From: Mycolicibacterium neoaurum ATCC 25795
GTDB taxonomy: Bacteria; Actinomycetota; Actinomycetes; Mycobacteriales; Mycobacteriaceae
Length of the DNA stretch: 64,000 nt
Assembly (NCBI RefSeq): GCF_000691525.1
Contig: NZ_JMDW01000010.1
Location: forward strand, 1 to 64,000
Direction of reading: 5' to 3'
The position numbers were made by a program, and so were the translations under genes. Shown here piece by piece: positions 44,487-52,967 of this stretch. The notes below the pieces were generated by a model. The model made no database searches, was not told where the DNA came from, and saw nothing but the letters and a program-made list of their open reading frames with translations. The stretch's first letter is position 1. Each line of letters begins with the position of its first letter.

Positions 44487-44546
44487 GCGAGCAGACGCTT
44501 CTGCCCCCGGAATCAACCGATTCCGGGGGCAGAAGCGTCTGCTCGC
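44487..44546. terminator. long perfect inverted repeat, bidirectional terminator
   Basis: Arms of 28 bp (44487-44514 and 44519-44546) match perfectly around the 4-base spacer AACC. It lies between convergent ripD and DUF4334 genes, 21 and 7 bp from their stops, so it should end transcripts from both sides. The arm starts GCGAGCAGACGC, a motif recalled from convergent intergenic hairpins in other mycobacteria. No T-tract is present. Confidence 0.85.
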
Positions 44547-44552
44547 GAGGTG

Positions 44553-45107
44553 TCAGTGCACCGGCAGCGCGTTGTTGCGGCGCAGAACGAAGAAGTACGG
44601 CCGGCGTCCGCCGCGATAATCCATCGCGCCGATGACGGTGTCCTCGTCGATCTTTCGGAAGACGTCGTTGATCGGCAGGTTGTCGTAGATCATCGTCGCG
44701 CTGTCCACACCGCGATAGCGGGTTGTGCGCAGCCGCGCCTTGGCTGATTTCGTGCGCAGCGCCGGCCGTAGGGCTGAGATCGGCTGCACCAGTGAGAGAT
44801 TCCGGACGGCTGGAACCTTCGTCGCGAGACCGAGTCCGCCGAATGCCAGCACCGGGTTCAGCGCCCACAGGGCCGTGCCACCGTCTTTGGGGAACAGCAG
44901 CGGGTGCACGTTCTCCTCGTCGATGAACTGCTTGCCCCACCAACCGCTCGCTTCCAAGAGACCGTCCATCGCATGTGCAGTGGGCAATTCGGCACCCTCC
45001 CAGGTTCCGAACATGAAGTCCGGTTCGACCGCCGGGGCGGCATCGAAGAGGGCGGTCGCCTCGTCGGTGGAGGTCGGCACGGTGGTCAGAACATCCTGAA
45101 CAAGCAT
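44553..45107 (-). CDS. DUF4334 (GXWXG) domain protein
   Basis: 184 residues. FMFGTWEGAELPT carries the GxWxG signature, followed by WWGKQFIDEENVHPLLF and a C-terminal DUF4334 part with DAVIGAMDYRG-like and YFFVLRR segments. The family is common in mycobacteria and has no established function. ATG 45107 was chosen; a perfect 12-bp-arm palindrome lies seven bases upstream of it, suggesting tight control by a dimeric repressor. Confidence 0.8.
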   Translation of the reverse strand: MLVQDVLTTVPTSTDEATALFDAAPAVEPDFMFGTWEGAELPTAHAMDGLLEASGWWGKQFIDEENVHPLLFPKDGGTALWALNPVLAFGGLGLATKVPAVRNLSLVQPISALRPALRTKSAKARLRTTRYRGVDSATMIYDNLPINDVFRKIDEDTVIGAMDYRGGRRPYFFVLRRNNALPVH

Positions 45108-45114
45108 GCCGTCA

Positions 45115-45140
45115 GAGTACTTGACAGGTGTCAAGTACTC
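45115..45140. promoter_or_regulatory. 26-bp palindromic operator with two outward TTGACA elements
   Basis: GAGTACTTGACA-GG-TGTCAAGTACTC is perfect over 12-bp arms. TTGACA occurs on both strands inside it. It lies seven bases from the DUF4334 start and 40 bp from the NYN-domain gene. It could be an operator overlapping promoters for both; no cognate regulator gene is adjacent. Confidence 0.75.
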
Positions 45141-45179
45141 AATCGTGCAACTGGCGTCAACGGGCGTAATGTCACGTCA

Positions 45180-45566
45180 GTGCGGTATCTCGTCGATGCG
45201 ATGAACGTCGTCGGGGCCCGGCCTGATGGCTGGTGGCGTGATCGGCAGGGCGCGCTGACGGCACTCGTGGGGCGACTCGAGGTCTTCGCCGAACGGGAGC
45301 GCGCCGAGGTGACGGTGGTATTCGAGCGACCGCTGCCCATCGGTTCCTCGGTGATCAATGTGGCGAGCGCTCCGGCGGCGGCTGCCAACTCCGCCGACGA
45401 CGAGATCATCCGCTTGCTCGGAGCCGACGACAATCCGCATGACTTCGTGGTCGTCACCTCGGACGCATCGCTGGCCGCCCGAGTGCGGGCCGCCGGTGCG
45501 CAGACGTTGGCCGCGGGCCGGTTCCGCGCTGATCTGGACCGACTGGATCGTCACGGTGCGCCGTGA
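45180..45566 (+). CDS. NYN (PIN-like) domain protein, YacP-type
   Basis: 128 residues: RYLVDAMNVVGARPDGWW carries the first acidic site, ADDEIIRLL and VVVTSDASLAARVRAAGA the others. This is the PIN-like NYN fold of putative RNases. It starts with GTG 45180, directly after the palindrome region. RNA cleavage is inferred from the acidic residues; no target is known. Confidence 0.8.
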   Translation: MRYLVDAMNVVGARPDGWWRDRQGALTALVGRLEVFAERERAEVTVVFERPLPIGSSVINVASAPAAAANSADDEIIRLLGADDNPHDFVVVTSDASLAARVRAAGAQTLAAGRFRADLDRLDRHGAP

Positions 45567-45627
45567 TCAGCAGAATGATCCGCGAAAATTAGGCGATGGC
45601 GGCGCGCACTGGGTACGCTGTCCTGGT

Positions 45628-45794
45628 ACGTCGCACCCTGTAAGGCGACGTGTCTGTGTTCGGCCGAGCCGCGGCCGGGTGTCAGTTCCACCCCATTGCA
45701 GCCCTGTGCCGGCGATCGCACACCCCATTCGACCGTGACGAGAACCAGTAGTCGGCGGTCGTACCCTCAATCTTGGCTGCATGACGGCAGCCAA
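45628..45794 (+). promoter_or_regulatory. cspA 5' region with two hairpins
   Basis: Two stem-loops precede the cold shock gene: ACGTCGC/GCGACGT (45628-45634 with 45645-45651) and TTGGCTGC/GCAGCCAA (45773-45780 with 45787-45794). GAAGAGAG follows about 10 bases before the ATG. A structured leader is usual for cold shock mRNAs; the transcript start is not known. Confidence 0.5.
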
Positions 45795-45820
45795 AGTTCG
45801 AAGAAGAGAGAACAAACAGC

Positions 45821-46024
45821 ATGACTGAAGGAACCGTGAAGTGGTTCAACGGCGAAAAGGGCTTCGGCTTCATCGCTCCTGACAACGGTGCAGCGGACGT
45901 GTTCGTCCACTACTCCGAGATCCAGTCCAGCGGATACCGCAGCCTGGAAGAGAACCAGCGGGTGAAGTTCGACATCACCCAGGGCGCCAAGGGCCCCCAG
46001 GCCGTCTCGGTCTCGGTTATCTAG
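45821..46024 (+). CDS. cspA: cold shock protein (CspA family)
   Basis: 67 residues: [18 protein letters not shown] (RNP1) and VFVHYSEI (RNP2), with [21 protein letters not shown] at the end. It is a single OB-fold RNA/DNA-binding chaperone in the cytoplasm. A long structured leader precedes it and a strong terminator follows 14 bp after the stop. Codon use is highly biased, as in abundant proteins. Confidence 0.96.
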   Translation: MTEGTVKWFNGEKGFGFIAPDNGAADVFVHYSEIQSSGYRSLEENQRVKFDITQGAKGPQAVSVSVI

Positions 46025-46038
46025 ACCAACTCGTACGG

Positions 46039-46075
46039 AAACCCCGCGGTACCCGATCACCGGGCCGCGGGGTTT
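46039..46075 (+). terminator. rho-independent terminator of cspA
   Basis: AAACCCCGCGG (46039-46049) pairs with CCGCGGGGTTT (46065-46075); the inner ACCC/CGGG extends the stem. The stem ends in T residues, so this is a classical terminator. Confidence 0.88.
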
Positions 46076-46180
46076 CTGGCGTTTGGTGCGTACTCGATCG
46101 GAAAGCCTTGCCGTCAAGCGCATCCCAAATCGTGTGCAAGGCGGCGGCACGGGGATTCCGCTGCGGTCGACAACGTCAGT

Positions 46181-47782
46181 ATGGTGTCGACAATGGCTCC
46201 CGATAACCCGGAAGACACCGCGCACAACCGTCTTCTGCGCCGCGGCCTACGCGGCGCCCTGCGCGGACGTCGAGACCCGGCCCCGATCGCAGGCCAACGT
46301 CGACGCAGTACCAACAGGGTGGGTGACGTCCACACCCGTAAGGTCCTCGACCTGACCATCCGGCTGGCCGAGGTCATGCTCTCGTCGGGCTCTGGAACCG
46401 CCGATATCGTGGCAACTGCCCAGGATGTCGCCCAGGCGTATCAGCTCACCGACTGCGTCGTCGACATCACCTTCTCGACCATCATCGTCTCAGCACTGCC
46501 CACCGCGGACAGCCCGCCGTTGACCATCGTCAGGTCGGTGCGGCACCGCGCGACCGATTACACGCGGCTCGCCGAATTAGACAATTTGGTCCGGCGGATC
46601 ACCTCCGGCGGAGTCACCGTCGAGCAGGCGCACGACGCGATGGACGAGCTGAGCGAACGACCGCATCCGTATCCGCGGTGGATGGCCACCGCGTGCTGGT
46701 CGGGTTTTGCCCTCGGTATCGCAATGCTGCTCGGCGGCACCTGGCAGATCTGCCTGTTGGCGGCGGCCACCTCGGCGGTCATCGATCGGATCGGACGGCT
46801 GCTGAACCGGGTGGGCACCCCGTTCTTCTTCCAGCACGCCGTCGGCGCCGCCATCGCCACCTTGGTCGCGGTGGCCGCGTACCGGTTCGCTGAACAGAAC
46901 CCGACCGCGCTGGTGGCCACCGGCATCGTGATGCTGTTGTCCGGCATGACGCTCGTCGGTTCCGTCCAGGACGCACTGACCGGGCACATGGTGACCGCGG
47001 TCGGCCGGCTGGGTGATGCGCTGTTCCTCACTGCCGGCATCGTGGCAGGCATCGTCGCGGGTCTGCAGATCGCCAACCTGGCCGGCATCCAGATCGAATT
47101 GCACATCGATGCAACACAATCGATCATCGTGCCGAGTGGTCCGCTGAAGATCGGGATCGCGGTGCTGGGCGCGGCACTGGCCGGCGTGTTCCTCACCTTG
47201 GCGTCCTACGCGCCACTGCGGTCGGTGCTTACCGCCGGGGCCGCCGCCGGTACCGCGCAGGCAGTGCTGATCGGGCTCGGGCATGCGCAGTTCGGTGTCG
47301 TCTTCGCCACCGGCATCGCCTCGGTGGGCGTCGGCCTGCTGGCCACCGTCATCTCCATCCGGCGGCAGGCGCCGGCCTTGGTCATCGCGACCGCGGGCAT
47401 CACTCCGATGCTGCCTGGTCTGGCTGTCTTCAGGTCGGTGTTCTTCTTCGCGGTGGACGAGCGCTATATCGACGGTATCGCGCAGTTACTGTCCGCGGTG
47501 GCCATCGCCCTCGCCATTGGCAGTGGGGTGGTCATGGGTGAATTGCTGGGGTCACCCTTGCGCTACCGCGCCGGCCGCGTGGGCGATTTCGTCCGCATCG
47601 AAGGACCTCCCGGTCTGCGTCGCGCGGTCGGTCGGGTGGTGCGGCTGCAGCCCGCCGACAGTGCTTCGCCTGGTGGCAATGCCGTGCGTGCGCGCAGTGT
47701 GGCACTGGAACCGGAAACCGCGGACCGAGCCGACGAAGCGGCCGACGAGAACAGCGATCCGGATCCACGCGAACCCCGATGA
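46181..47782 (+). CDS. threonine/serine exporter family protein (ThrE-like)
   Basis: 533 residues. A cytosolic first part (LDLTIRLAEVMLSSGSGTADI, the DUF1212 motif) is followed by about ten membrane helices, with GITPMLPGLAVFRSVFFF near the end, as in ThrE and Rv3737. ThrE exports threonine and serine. ATG 46181 or the internal ATG 46193 could start it. The C-terminal 70 residues are charged and Ala-rich. Confidence 0.9.
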   Translation: MVSTMAPDNPEDTAHNRLLRRGLRGALRGRRDPAPIAGQRRRSTNRVGDVHTRKVLDLTIRLAEVMLSSGSGTADIVATAQDVAQAYQLTDCVVDITFSTIIVSALPTADSPPLTIVRSVRHRATDYTRLAELDNLVRRITSGGVTVEQAHDAMDELSERPHPYPRWMATACWSGFALGIAMLLGGTWQICLLAAATSAVIDRIGRLLNRVGTPFFFQHAVGAAIATLVAVAAYRFAEQNPTALVATGIVMLLSGMTLVGSVQDALTGHMVTAVGRLGDALFLTAGIVAGIVAGLQIANLAGIQIELHIDATQSIIVPSGPLKIGIAVLGAALAGVFLTLASYAPLRSVLTAGAAAGTAQAVLIGLGHAQFGVVFATGIASVGVGLLATVISIRRQAPALVIATAGITPMLPGLAVFRSVFFFAVDERYIDGIAQLLSAVAIALAIGSGVVMGELLGSPLRYRAGRVGDFVRIEGPPGLRRAVGRVVRLQPADSASPGGNAVRARSVALEPETADRADEAADENSDPDPREPR

Positions 47783-47909
47783 CGCTGCCCGGGATGGTGG
47801 CACCTTTGCGCATCGTGTGACGCGTGAGCCTGGAGACGCTAGCCTTCTCGCAGGCATGCCCGACGACATCATGACGGGGCCGAGGCATGACCGGAGAGGA
47901 CGAACAGCG

Positions 47910-48539
47910 GTGATCACCGAACGAGGGCTATCGGCCCTGCGACTCGCGGTCGCGAGCGCACTGGCCGGGATGGCCCTGACGACGGCGGGTCTCGCCGGCG
48001 CCGAACCCGCGCCAGTCCCGCCCGGCCAGCCCCTGCCGCCCGGTCAGCCCGTGGTTCTCGGTCCCGGCGAAATGCCGGTGGCTGCGCCCGCCCCGCCGCC
48101 CGTCGGTGCACCGCCGGTTCCCGAGATCAGCAATCCGGTCTACGGCCAGGGGCAGACGCCGGGAGCCGGCGGCTACATCAGGGATCTCTGGCGGGCCTTC
48201 CAGACCGGCAACCCGATGGACGCCCTCGTGGCGGATCCGAGCGCCGCGCCCGGCGGGGCACCGCCCGGGGCCGGACCGGCGCCCAAGCTGCCGCCCGGCT
48301 ACACATCGCTGACCGATCCGGCGTCCTCGACCCCAGCCCTCGAACGCGCGCCCGGGGTGGGCGGTCCGCCGCTGCCACCTGGATTCGTGTCACTGTCCGA
48401 TCCCGCACCGCCCGCGGACGTTCTTCCCATCGGTGCACCGGGCGCTGCGCCCGCCGACGTCCCGCACCCGGCGGCACCGCCGCCGCCCCCTGCCCCGGTC
48501 GGCCCGCCGCCGCCACCGATGATCATCGCCAACCAGTAG
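47910..48539 (+). CDS. exported Pro-rich protein, paralogue of the 8808 protein
   Basis: 209 residues. The signal peptide (LRLAVASALAGMALTTAGLAGA) is followed by Pro/Ala/Gly-rich sequence, the island GGYIRDLWRAFQTGNPMDAL, and two copies of a LPPG(Y/F)xSL(T/S)DPA motif (KLPPGYTSLTDPA, PLPPGFVSLSDPA). The island and layout match the exported protein at 8808-9467. GTG 47910 with GAGAGGA upstream fits the signal peptide. Function is unknown. Confidence 0.75.
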   Translation: MITERGLSALRLAVASALAGMALTTAGLAGAEPAPVPPGQPLPPGQPVVLGPGEMPVAAPAPPPVGAPPVPEISNPVYGQGQTPGAGGYIRDLWRAFQTGNPMDALVADPSAAPGGAPPGAGPAPKLPPGYTSLTDPASSTPALERAPGVGGPPLPPGFVSLSDPAPPADVLPIGAPGAAPADVPHPAAPPPPPAPVGPPPPPMIIANQ

Positions 48540-48542
48540 CGC

Positions 48543-48908
48543 TCACCGCAGGCCTGAGCGCCACTTCTCCAGCGCCCGCCGTTCCCGCTTGGTGGGCCTG
48601 CCCGCACCGCGGTCTCGTACTGCTACGGCTGGTTCGACGACAGCCGGGGTTGGCGGGGTGCGGTCCAGATAGCAGCTGACCGCGTCTGCCGCGCCCACGC
48701 GTTTCGGTATCACCCGGACCACCTCGACGACGCGTTCGCGGTCACCCAATCGCGCCTTCACCCGGTCGCCGGGCACCACCGGCGTCGACGGTTTGGCGAC
48801 TCGATCGTTGACCCGCACGTGCCCGCCGCGGCAGGCCGCCGCGGCATCGGGCCGGGTCTTGGTCAGCCGGACCGCCCAGAGCCACCGGTCGATCCTCGTC
48901 GATTCCAC
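48543..48908 (-). CDS. S4-domain RNA-binding protein (Hsp15-like)
   Basis: 121 residues: RIDRWLWAVRLTKTRPDAAAACRGGHVRVN is a standard S4 motif, and the basic tail (GRPTKRERRALEKW) matches Hsp15/HslR, which binds stalled 50S-peptidyl-tRNA complexes. It starts with GTG 48908 and is convergent with the Pro-rich gene three bases away. Confidence 0.88.
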   Translation of the reverse strand: MESTRIDRWLWAVRLTKTRPDAAAACRGGHVRVNDRVAKPSTPVVPGDRVKARLGDRERVVEVVRVIPKRVGAADAVSCYLDRTPPTPAVVEPAVAVRDRGAGRPTKRERRALEKWRSGLR

Positions 48909-48943
48909 CGATCGATGATCGCACCATCGGCGCGGCCCACCGG

Positions 48944-49666
48944 TCAGGCGGCGGGCATGACCCGTGCGGCGACGTAGGAGGCTGCCTCGTTGGTCATCCC
49001 GTTGATGCCATACATGGCGTGCGCCATCGAGGGCACGGCGCCCGGGGTCCCGTCGCAGATCGTGTCACCGGGGGCGCACAGCTCGATGGTCTTGGGTGCG
49101 TATCGCGGGCCGATGGTTCCGATGGGCGCGCCGAACTGATTGAGGAATGCCTGCGACGGATTGCCAAGCAGCACGACCGCGGCCACATGGTCGGATACCT
49201 CATCGGGTAGCGGACTCGGGAGGTAGGAGAGGTACTCGCTCGGAACACCTTGTGGTACGGCATCGGCGGTGACGTATCCGGCGACCACCGCGCCCTGCGA
49301 GAAGCCGCCGAGGACGATTTTGGTTTCGGGGCAAGCGGCTGCGGTTGCCTGGATGTGCGACCCCGCGTCGCGCACACCATCGACGACGTTCTGCGCGAAC
49401 GGAATTCGATCCGTGAAGTTGCTACTTGCCGGGTAGTTGACCGCATAGACAGCGACCGACTTCCCCGGCGTCTGGGCGCGCAGGGCGTCGACGAACGCCT
49501 GGCCTGTCCCACCGACCCCCGGTGCTTCGGACGTGCCCCGGGCGAAGACGAGCTCGACATCGGGACAGGCCGGCTCGGCGGCCGCCACAGGTGCCGCCCC
49601 GACTGCCAGTCCGGCCGTCAGCAAAGCTCCAGCACCGAGAAATCGGGCAGATTGACCAAGGCTCAT
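48944..49666 (-). CDS. secreted cutinase-family esterase (1 of 4)
   Basis: 240 residues: signal peptide (GAGALLTAGLAVGAAPVAAA), DVELVFARGTSEAPG, nucleophile VLGGFSQGAVV, acid region CAPGDTICDG and late His AHAMYG. Cys pairs suggest two disulfides. Mycobacterial cutinase-like proteins (Culp) are extracellular lipid esterases. It is the last of four consecutive cutinase genes and keeps the full triad pattern. Confidence 0.94.
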   Translation of the reverse strand: MSLGQSARFLGAGALLTAGLAVGAAPVAAAEPACPDVELVFARGTSEAPGVGGTGQAFVDALRAQTPGKSVAVYAVNYPASSNFTDRIPFAQNVVDGVRDAGSHIQATAAACPETKIVLGGFSQGAVVAGYVTADAVPQGVPSEYLSYLPSPLPDEVSDHVAAVVLLGNPSQAFLNQFGAPIGTIGPRYAPKTIELCAPGDTICDGTPGAVPSMAHAMYGINGMTNEAASYVAARVMPAA

Positions 49667-49786
49667 CGGGCACTCCTTCGGTGATTCGCCGTGCCCGCCT
49701 GCTGGCAGATGGCGACCTGCCCATCTGTACCCCTGTCATTTGCTGCCGAAACAGTGCCTGCACACTGACAGGCCGACCGAACCTGC

Positions 49787-50464
49787 TCAGGCCAGTCGGC
49801 CCGCGGCGGCAGCAGCGGCGGCGGCGACCAGTCCGTTGACCGGATAGGTGACGTGCACCAGCGATCCGAGCAGCGACGCGGGAGAAGACCCGTCACAGAT
49901 GTTGTCTCCGGGCGCGCACAGATCCAGCGACCGCCCCGCATATTGCGATCCGATGTTCGCAGCCGGTGCGCCATACCGGGACAGCAGCCCTGCGGACGGC
50001 TTACCGAACAGCACCACACCTGCGATCCGGTCGGTCACCGGCACGGGGATGTCGGAGGTACTGACATAGGCCGCGACCGCCGCGCCCTGGGAGTAGCCAC
50101 CGAGGATGAACCGGGTGTTCGGGCAGTTCGCTGCCGTCGTCCTGATCCTGGCACCGGCGTCGGCGACACCGTCGAACATCGTGGACGGGAAGACCGCGCG
50201 GTTGTCGAAATCACCGGTCGCCGGGTAATTGACGGCATAGGAGTCGATGGTCTTGCCCGGGGACTGGGCGCGAAGCGCGTCGACGAACGCTTGCCCGGTA
50301 CTCCCGAGGCCCGGTGGCTCATCGCTGCCGCGGGCGAATACGACTTCGGCATCGGGACAGGCTGCCGCCCCCGCGCCCGGCGCCCCGCCGGTTGCCAGCG
50401 CCGACGCGACGAGCGCGCACACTGTCGACACCCGGAGCCCTCGGCCAATCCCCATGTGCGGCAT
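49787..50464 (-). CDS. secreted cutinase-family esterase (2 of 4)
   Basis: 225 residues: signal peptide ending GAPGAGAAA, AEVVFARGSDEPPG, nucleophile FILGGYSQGAAVA, acid region CAPGDNICDG, His in LVHVTYPVNG. ATG 50464 or 50455 fit the signal peptide equally. A poly-Ala run near the end (VAAAAAAAAGR) replaces the usual final helix. It is separated from its neighbours by 120 and 69 bp. Confidence 0.92.
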   Translation of the reverse strand: MPHMGIGRGLRVSTVCALVASALATGGAPGAGAAACPDAEVVFARGSDEPPGLGSTGQAFVDALRAQSPGKTIDSYAVNYPATGDFDNRAVFPSTMFDGVADAGARIRTTAANCPNTRFILGGYSQGAAVAAYVSTSDIPVPVTDRIAGVVLFGKPSAGLLSRYGAPAANIGSQYAGRSLDLCAPGDNICDGSSPASLLGSLVHVTYPVNGLVAAAAAAAAGRLA

Positions 50465-50533
50465 GCTACCCGCGAAGCTCGTCGAGGACACCCCGGCGAG
50501 CAAACGAGACGCGGGATGTCACACCCTGCCGCG

Positions 50534-51268
50534 TCAGTCCGAGGACGGTGTTCTGGCCACTGCTTTGGCGACGAAATCGGCTGCCTGAAGGGCCATTCCA
50601 TTACTCTTGTAGGCACTGTGGGCTGCGCGGTCCAAGCCACCGGGCGCGCACACCGGATCGCCGGGCGCACACAGCTGAATGGTCTTGGCGGCATAGAGCG
50701 GCCCCACGGTGATCGGTGGCGCATTGCGGTCCACCAGATCGAGGAACCAATTGTCGGGCGTGCCGAACAGCGCCACGGCGGCCACATGCGGCGCCACGGT
50801 CGGCGGCATCGGACCGGCAAGTCCGGGAGGAAGGGTGAGACCCGCCGGAACCGCGTCGAACGTCGTGTAACCGGCGACCGCGGCGCCCTGGGAGTAACCA
50901 CCCAGCACGATCTTGGTTGCCGGACAAGTGTTGGCGATGTACTGGATGCGATTGCTGGCATCGGTGATGCCGTTGGCCGCAGCCTGGAAATCCAGGGACG
51001 CCGGATAGTTGACCGGGTAGACGTCGACCGACGCACCGCCGAGCAGCGGGGTGAGTGCGTCAACGAAGGCCTGCCCGGTCGCACCGATGCCGGGCGCCTC
51101 GAAAGTGCCCCGCGCGAAGACGATCTCGATATCCGGACACGCCGGCGGGGCCGCGGCCGCCGGCGCCGCCACCAGTGGACTGATCGCCACCACCCACAGC
51201 AACACGACGGTGACGGCGAGATGATGGATACGGCGTGATCGGACACGTTCGAACAGTGCGGAGGTCAT
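50534..51268 (-). CDS. secreted cutinase-family esterase (3 of 4)
   Basis: 244 residues: signal peptide (LAVTVVLLWVVAISPLVAAPAAAA), IEIVFARGTFEAPG, nucleophile VLGGYSQGAAVAGY, acid region CAPGDPVCAPGG and His AAHSAYKSNG. ATG 51268 follows a short Arg-rich n-region. The acid-region loop differs from that of the other copies, hinting at a different substrate. Confidence 0.93.
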   Translation of the reverse strand: MTSALFERVRSRRIHHLAVTVVLLWVVAISPLVAAPAAAAPPACPDIEIVFARGTFEAPGIGATGQAFVDALTPLLGGASVDVYPVNYPASLDFQAAANGITDASNRIQYIANTCPATKIVLGGYSQGAAVAGYTTFDAVPAGLTLPPGLAGPMPPTVAPHVAAVALFGTPDNWFLDLVDRNAPPITVGPLYAAKTIQLCAPGDPVCAPGGLDRAAHSAYKSNGMALQAADFVAKAVARTPSSD

Positions 51269-51397
51269 GGCGGTCCTTGGGGAGCGGGGTTCGTGGTGGA
51301 TCAAGGATCCCGCATCAGAGTCCGATGCACATTGCCGCAGGCGCACATCGGCGATACCGGCTAGCACCACCTCGTCAGGACCACGGACGCGATCTGG

Positions 51398-52117
51398 TCA
51401 GACGCGCGCCGCGGCGTATGTCGCTGCCTCGGTCACCATGCCGTTGGCGATATAGGTCTGGTGGGCCACCGGATCGAGTCCGTCGGAACAGACCGCATCG
51501 TTGATTGCGCACAGGTCAAGGGTTTTCGACACGAAGGCGGCGCCGATCGGTACGTTGGGTTGGCCGATCAGGAAGAGCATTCGGTCGTTGGGCTTGCCGA
51601 AGAGCAGCACCGCGTCGACATGCCGGGCGACATCGGCGCTCAATCCTGTGGTGGTTCCGTGGGCGAACGAATTGGGCGGGATTGCCGGCGGGTCGGCGGT
51701 GACCAACTGAGCGACGGCCGCGCCCTGTGAGTAACCACCGAGCACAATGCCGGTGTCCGGGCAGTCGGCCGCGACCGCGCGGATACGGTCGGCCGCGTCG
51801 TTGACGCCCAAGACCACGGTGGGCCAGTTGTTGCTGGCCGGGTAATTCACGGCATAGCTGTCCACCGTCTTGCCGGTCAGCTGTGCCCGCAGCGCATCGA
51901 CGAAAGCAGTGCCGACACTGCCCGTACCGGGCAACTCGTCGGTCCCGCGGGCAAAGACCACCTCGACATCGGAACAGTTCGGCGCCGCCGCGGCGTGCGG
52001 CGCGGTACCGGGAGCCAGCGCAACAGCGGCCAACGCGCCGAGGATCGAAGTGGTGACCGGAAACAGGCGGCGCCCGATCGCCTCGGTGCGGGTGCACTGG
52101 AACATGAATATGATCAT
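51398..52117 (-). CDS. secreted cutinase-family esterase (4 of 4)
   Basis: 239 residues: signal peptide (VTTSILGALAAVALAPGTAPHAAAA), VEVVFARGTDELPG, nucleophile VLGGYSQGAAVAQL, acid region CAINDAVCSDG and His VAHQTYIANG. ATG 52117 is used; ATG 52105 is possible. It is the first of the four-gene run, opposite to the Crp-type gene. Its divergence from the others suggests an old duplication. Confidence 0.93.
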   Translation of the reverse strand: MIIFMFQCTRTEAIGRRLFPVTTSILGALAAVALAPGTAPHAAAAPNCSDVEVVFARGTDELPGTGSVGTAFVDALRAQLTGKTVDSYAVNYPASNNWPTVVLGVNDAADRIRAVAADCPDTGIVLGGYSQGAAVAQLVTADPPAIPPNSFAHGTTTGLSADVARHVDAVLLFGKPNDRMLFLIGQPNVPIGAAFVSKTLDLCAINDAVCSDGLDPVAHQTYIANGMVTEAATYAAARV

Positions 52118-52224
52118 GCCATCACCCCGCGGGTCGACCAGACGTTCCGGGCCGCGCCGCACTGAGCACTCGGAGCTAGGAATTGACCCGGACCTGCAGT
52201 AATTCTCGACTGACCGCACACGAC

Positions 52225-52260
52225 GCCCTCCCCGGAGCCCTCCCCGGAGCCCTCCCCGGA
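52225..52260. repeat. three exact 12-bp tandem repeats upstream of the Crp-type gene
   Basis: GCCCTCCCCGGA is repeated three times, head to tail, ending 23 bp before the ATG at 52284. It falls in the promoter or leader of the Crp-type gene, so copy-number change could tune expression. Confidence 0.85.
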
Positions 52261-52283
52261 ACGCGGACTGCGGGTACCTGCCG

Positions 52284-52958
52284 ATGAACGCGATACTGGC
52301 GCGCACCGCGATCTTCGCCGACGTCGATGCCGAGGCGATGGACACCCTCAGCGAAGAGTTGGAGTGGATGAGCTTTCCGCGCAATCACACGATCTTCGTC
52401 GAGGGCGAGCCCGGAGACCGGTTGTACGTGCTCGTCGAGGGCAAGGTGAAGGTCGGCAGGCGCACCGCCGATGGCCGCGAGAGCCTGATTGCGGTGATGG
52501 GTCCCGGTGAGACCTTTGGCGAGTTGGCACTGTTCGACCCGGGGCCGCGGACCGCGACCGTGGCCACCTTGACCGAGGTGCGGGTCGCCGCGGTACCGCG
52601 CCAGGCGCTCGGCGCATGGATCGCGGAGCGACCGCAGATCGCCGAGCAACTGCTGCGGGTGCTCGCTCGTCGGCTCCGGCGCACCAACGACGACCTGTGC
52701 GACATGATCTTCACCGATGTGCCGGGCCGGGTGGCCAAGCAACTGCTTGATCTGACCAAGCGGTTCGGCCGGCCCGACAGCGACGGCCTACGGGTCGATC
52801 ACGAACTCACCCAACTCGAGCTGGCGCAGCTGGTCGGGTCGTCGCGCGAGACCATCAACAAGGCGTTGTCCGAATTTGCCAACCGCGGCTGGATCCGCCA
52901 GCAGGGCAAGACGATCTACGTCATGGAGCCGGCCAAACTGGCCCGACGCGCCCGCTGA
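52284..52958 (+). CDS. Crp/Fnr family transcriptional regulator, Crp paralogue
   Basis: 224 residues. The cyclic-nucleotide fold includes FVEGEPGDRLYVLVEGKVKVGRR and GELALFDPGPRTATVATL, with the Glu and Arg that contact cAMP retained. The HTH is TQLELAQLVGSSRETINKALSEF. It closely resembles mycobacterial Crp (Rv3676), but differs enough to look like a paralogue. It is divergent from the cutinase run. Confidence 0.88.
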   Translation: MNAILARTAIFADVDAEAMDTLSEELEWMSFPRNHTIFVEGEPGDRLYVLVEGKVKVGRRTADGRESLIAVMGPGETFGELALFDPGPRTATVATLTEVRVAAVPRQALGAWIAERPQIAEQLLRVLARRLRRTNDDLCDMIFTDVPGRVAKQLLDLTKRFGRPDSDGLRVDHELTQLELAQLVGSSRETINKALSEFANRGWIRQQGKTIYVMEPAKLARRAR

Positions 52959-52967
52959 CCGCCCGGG

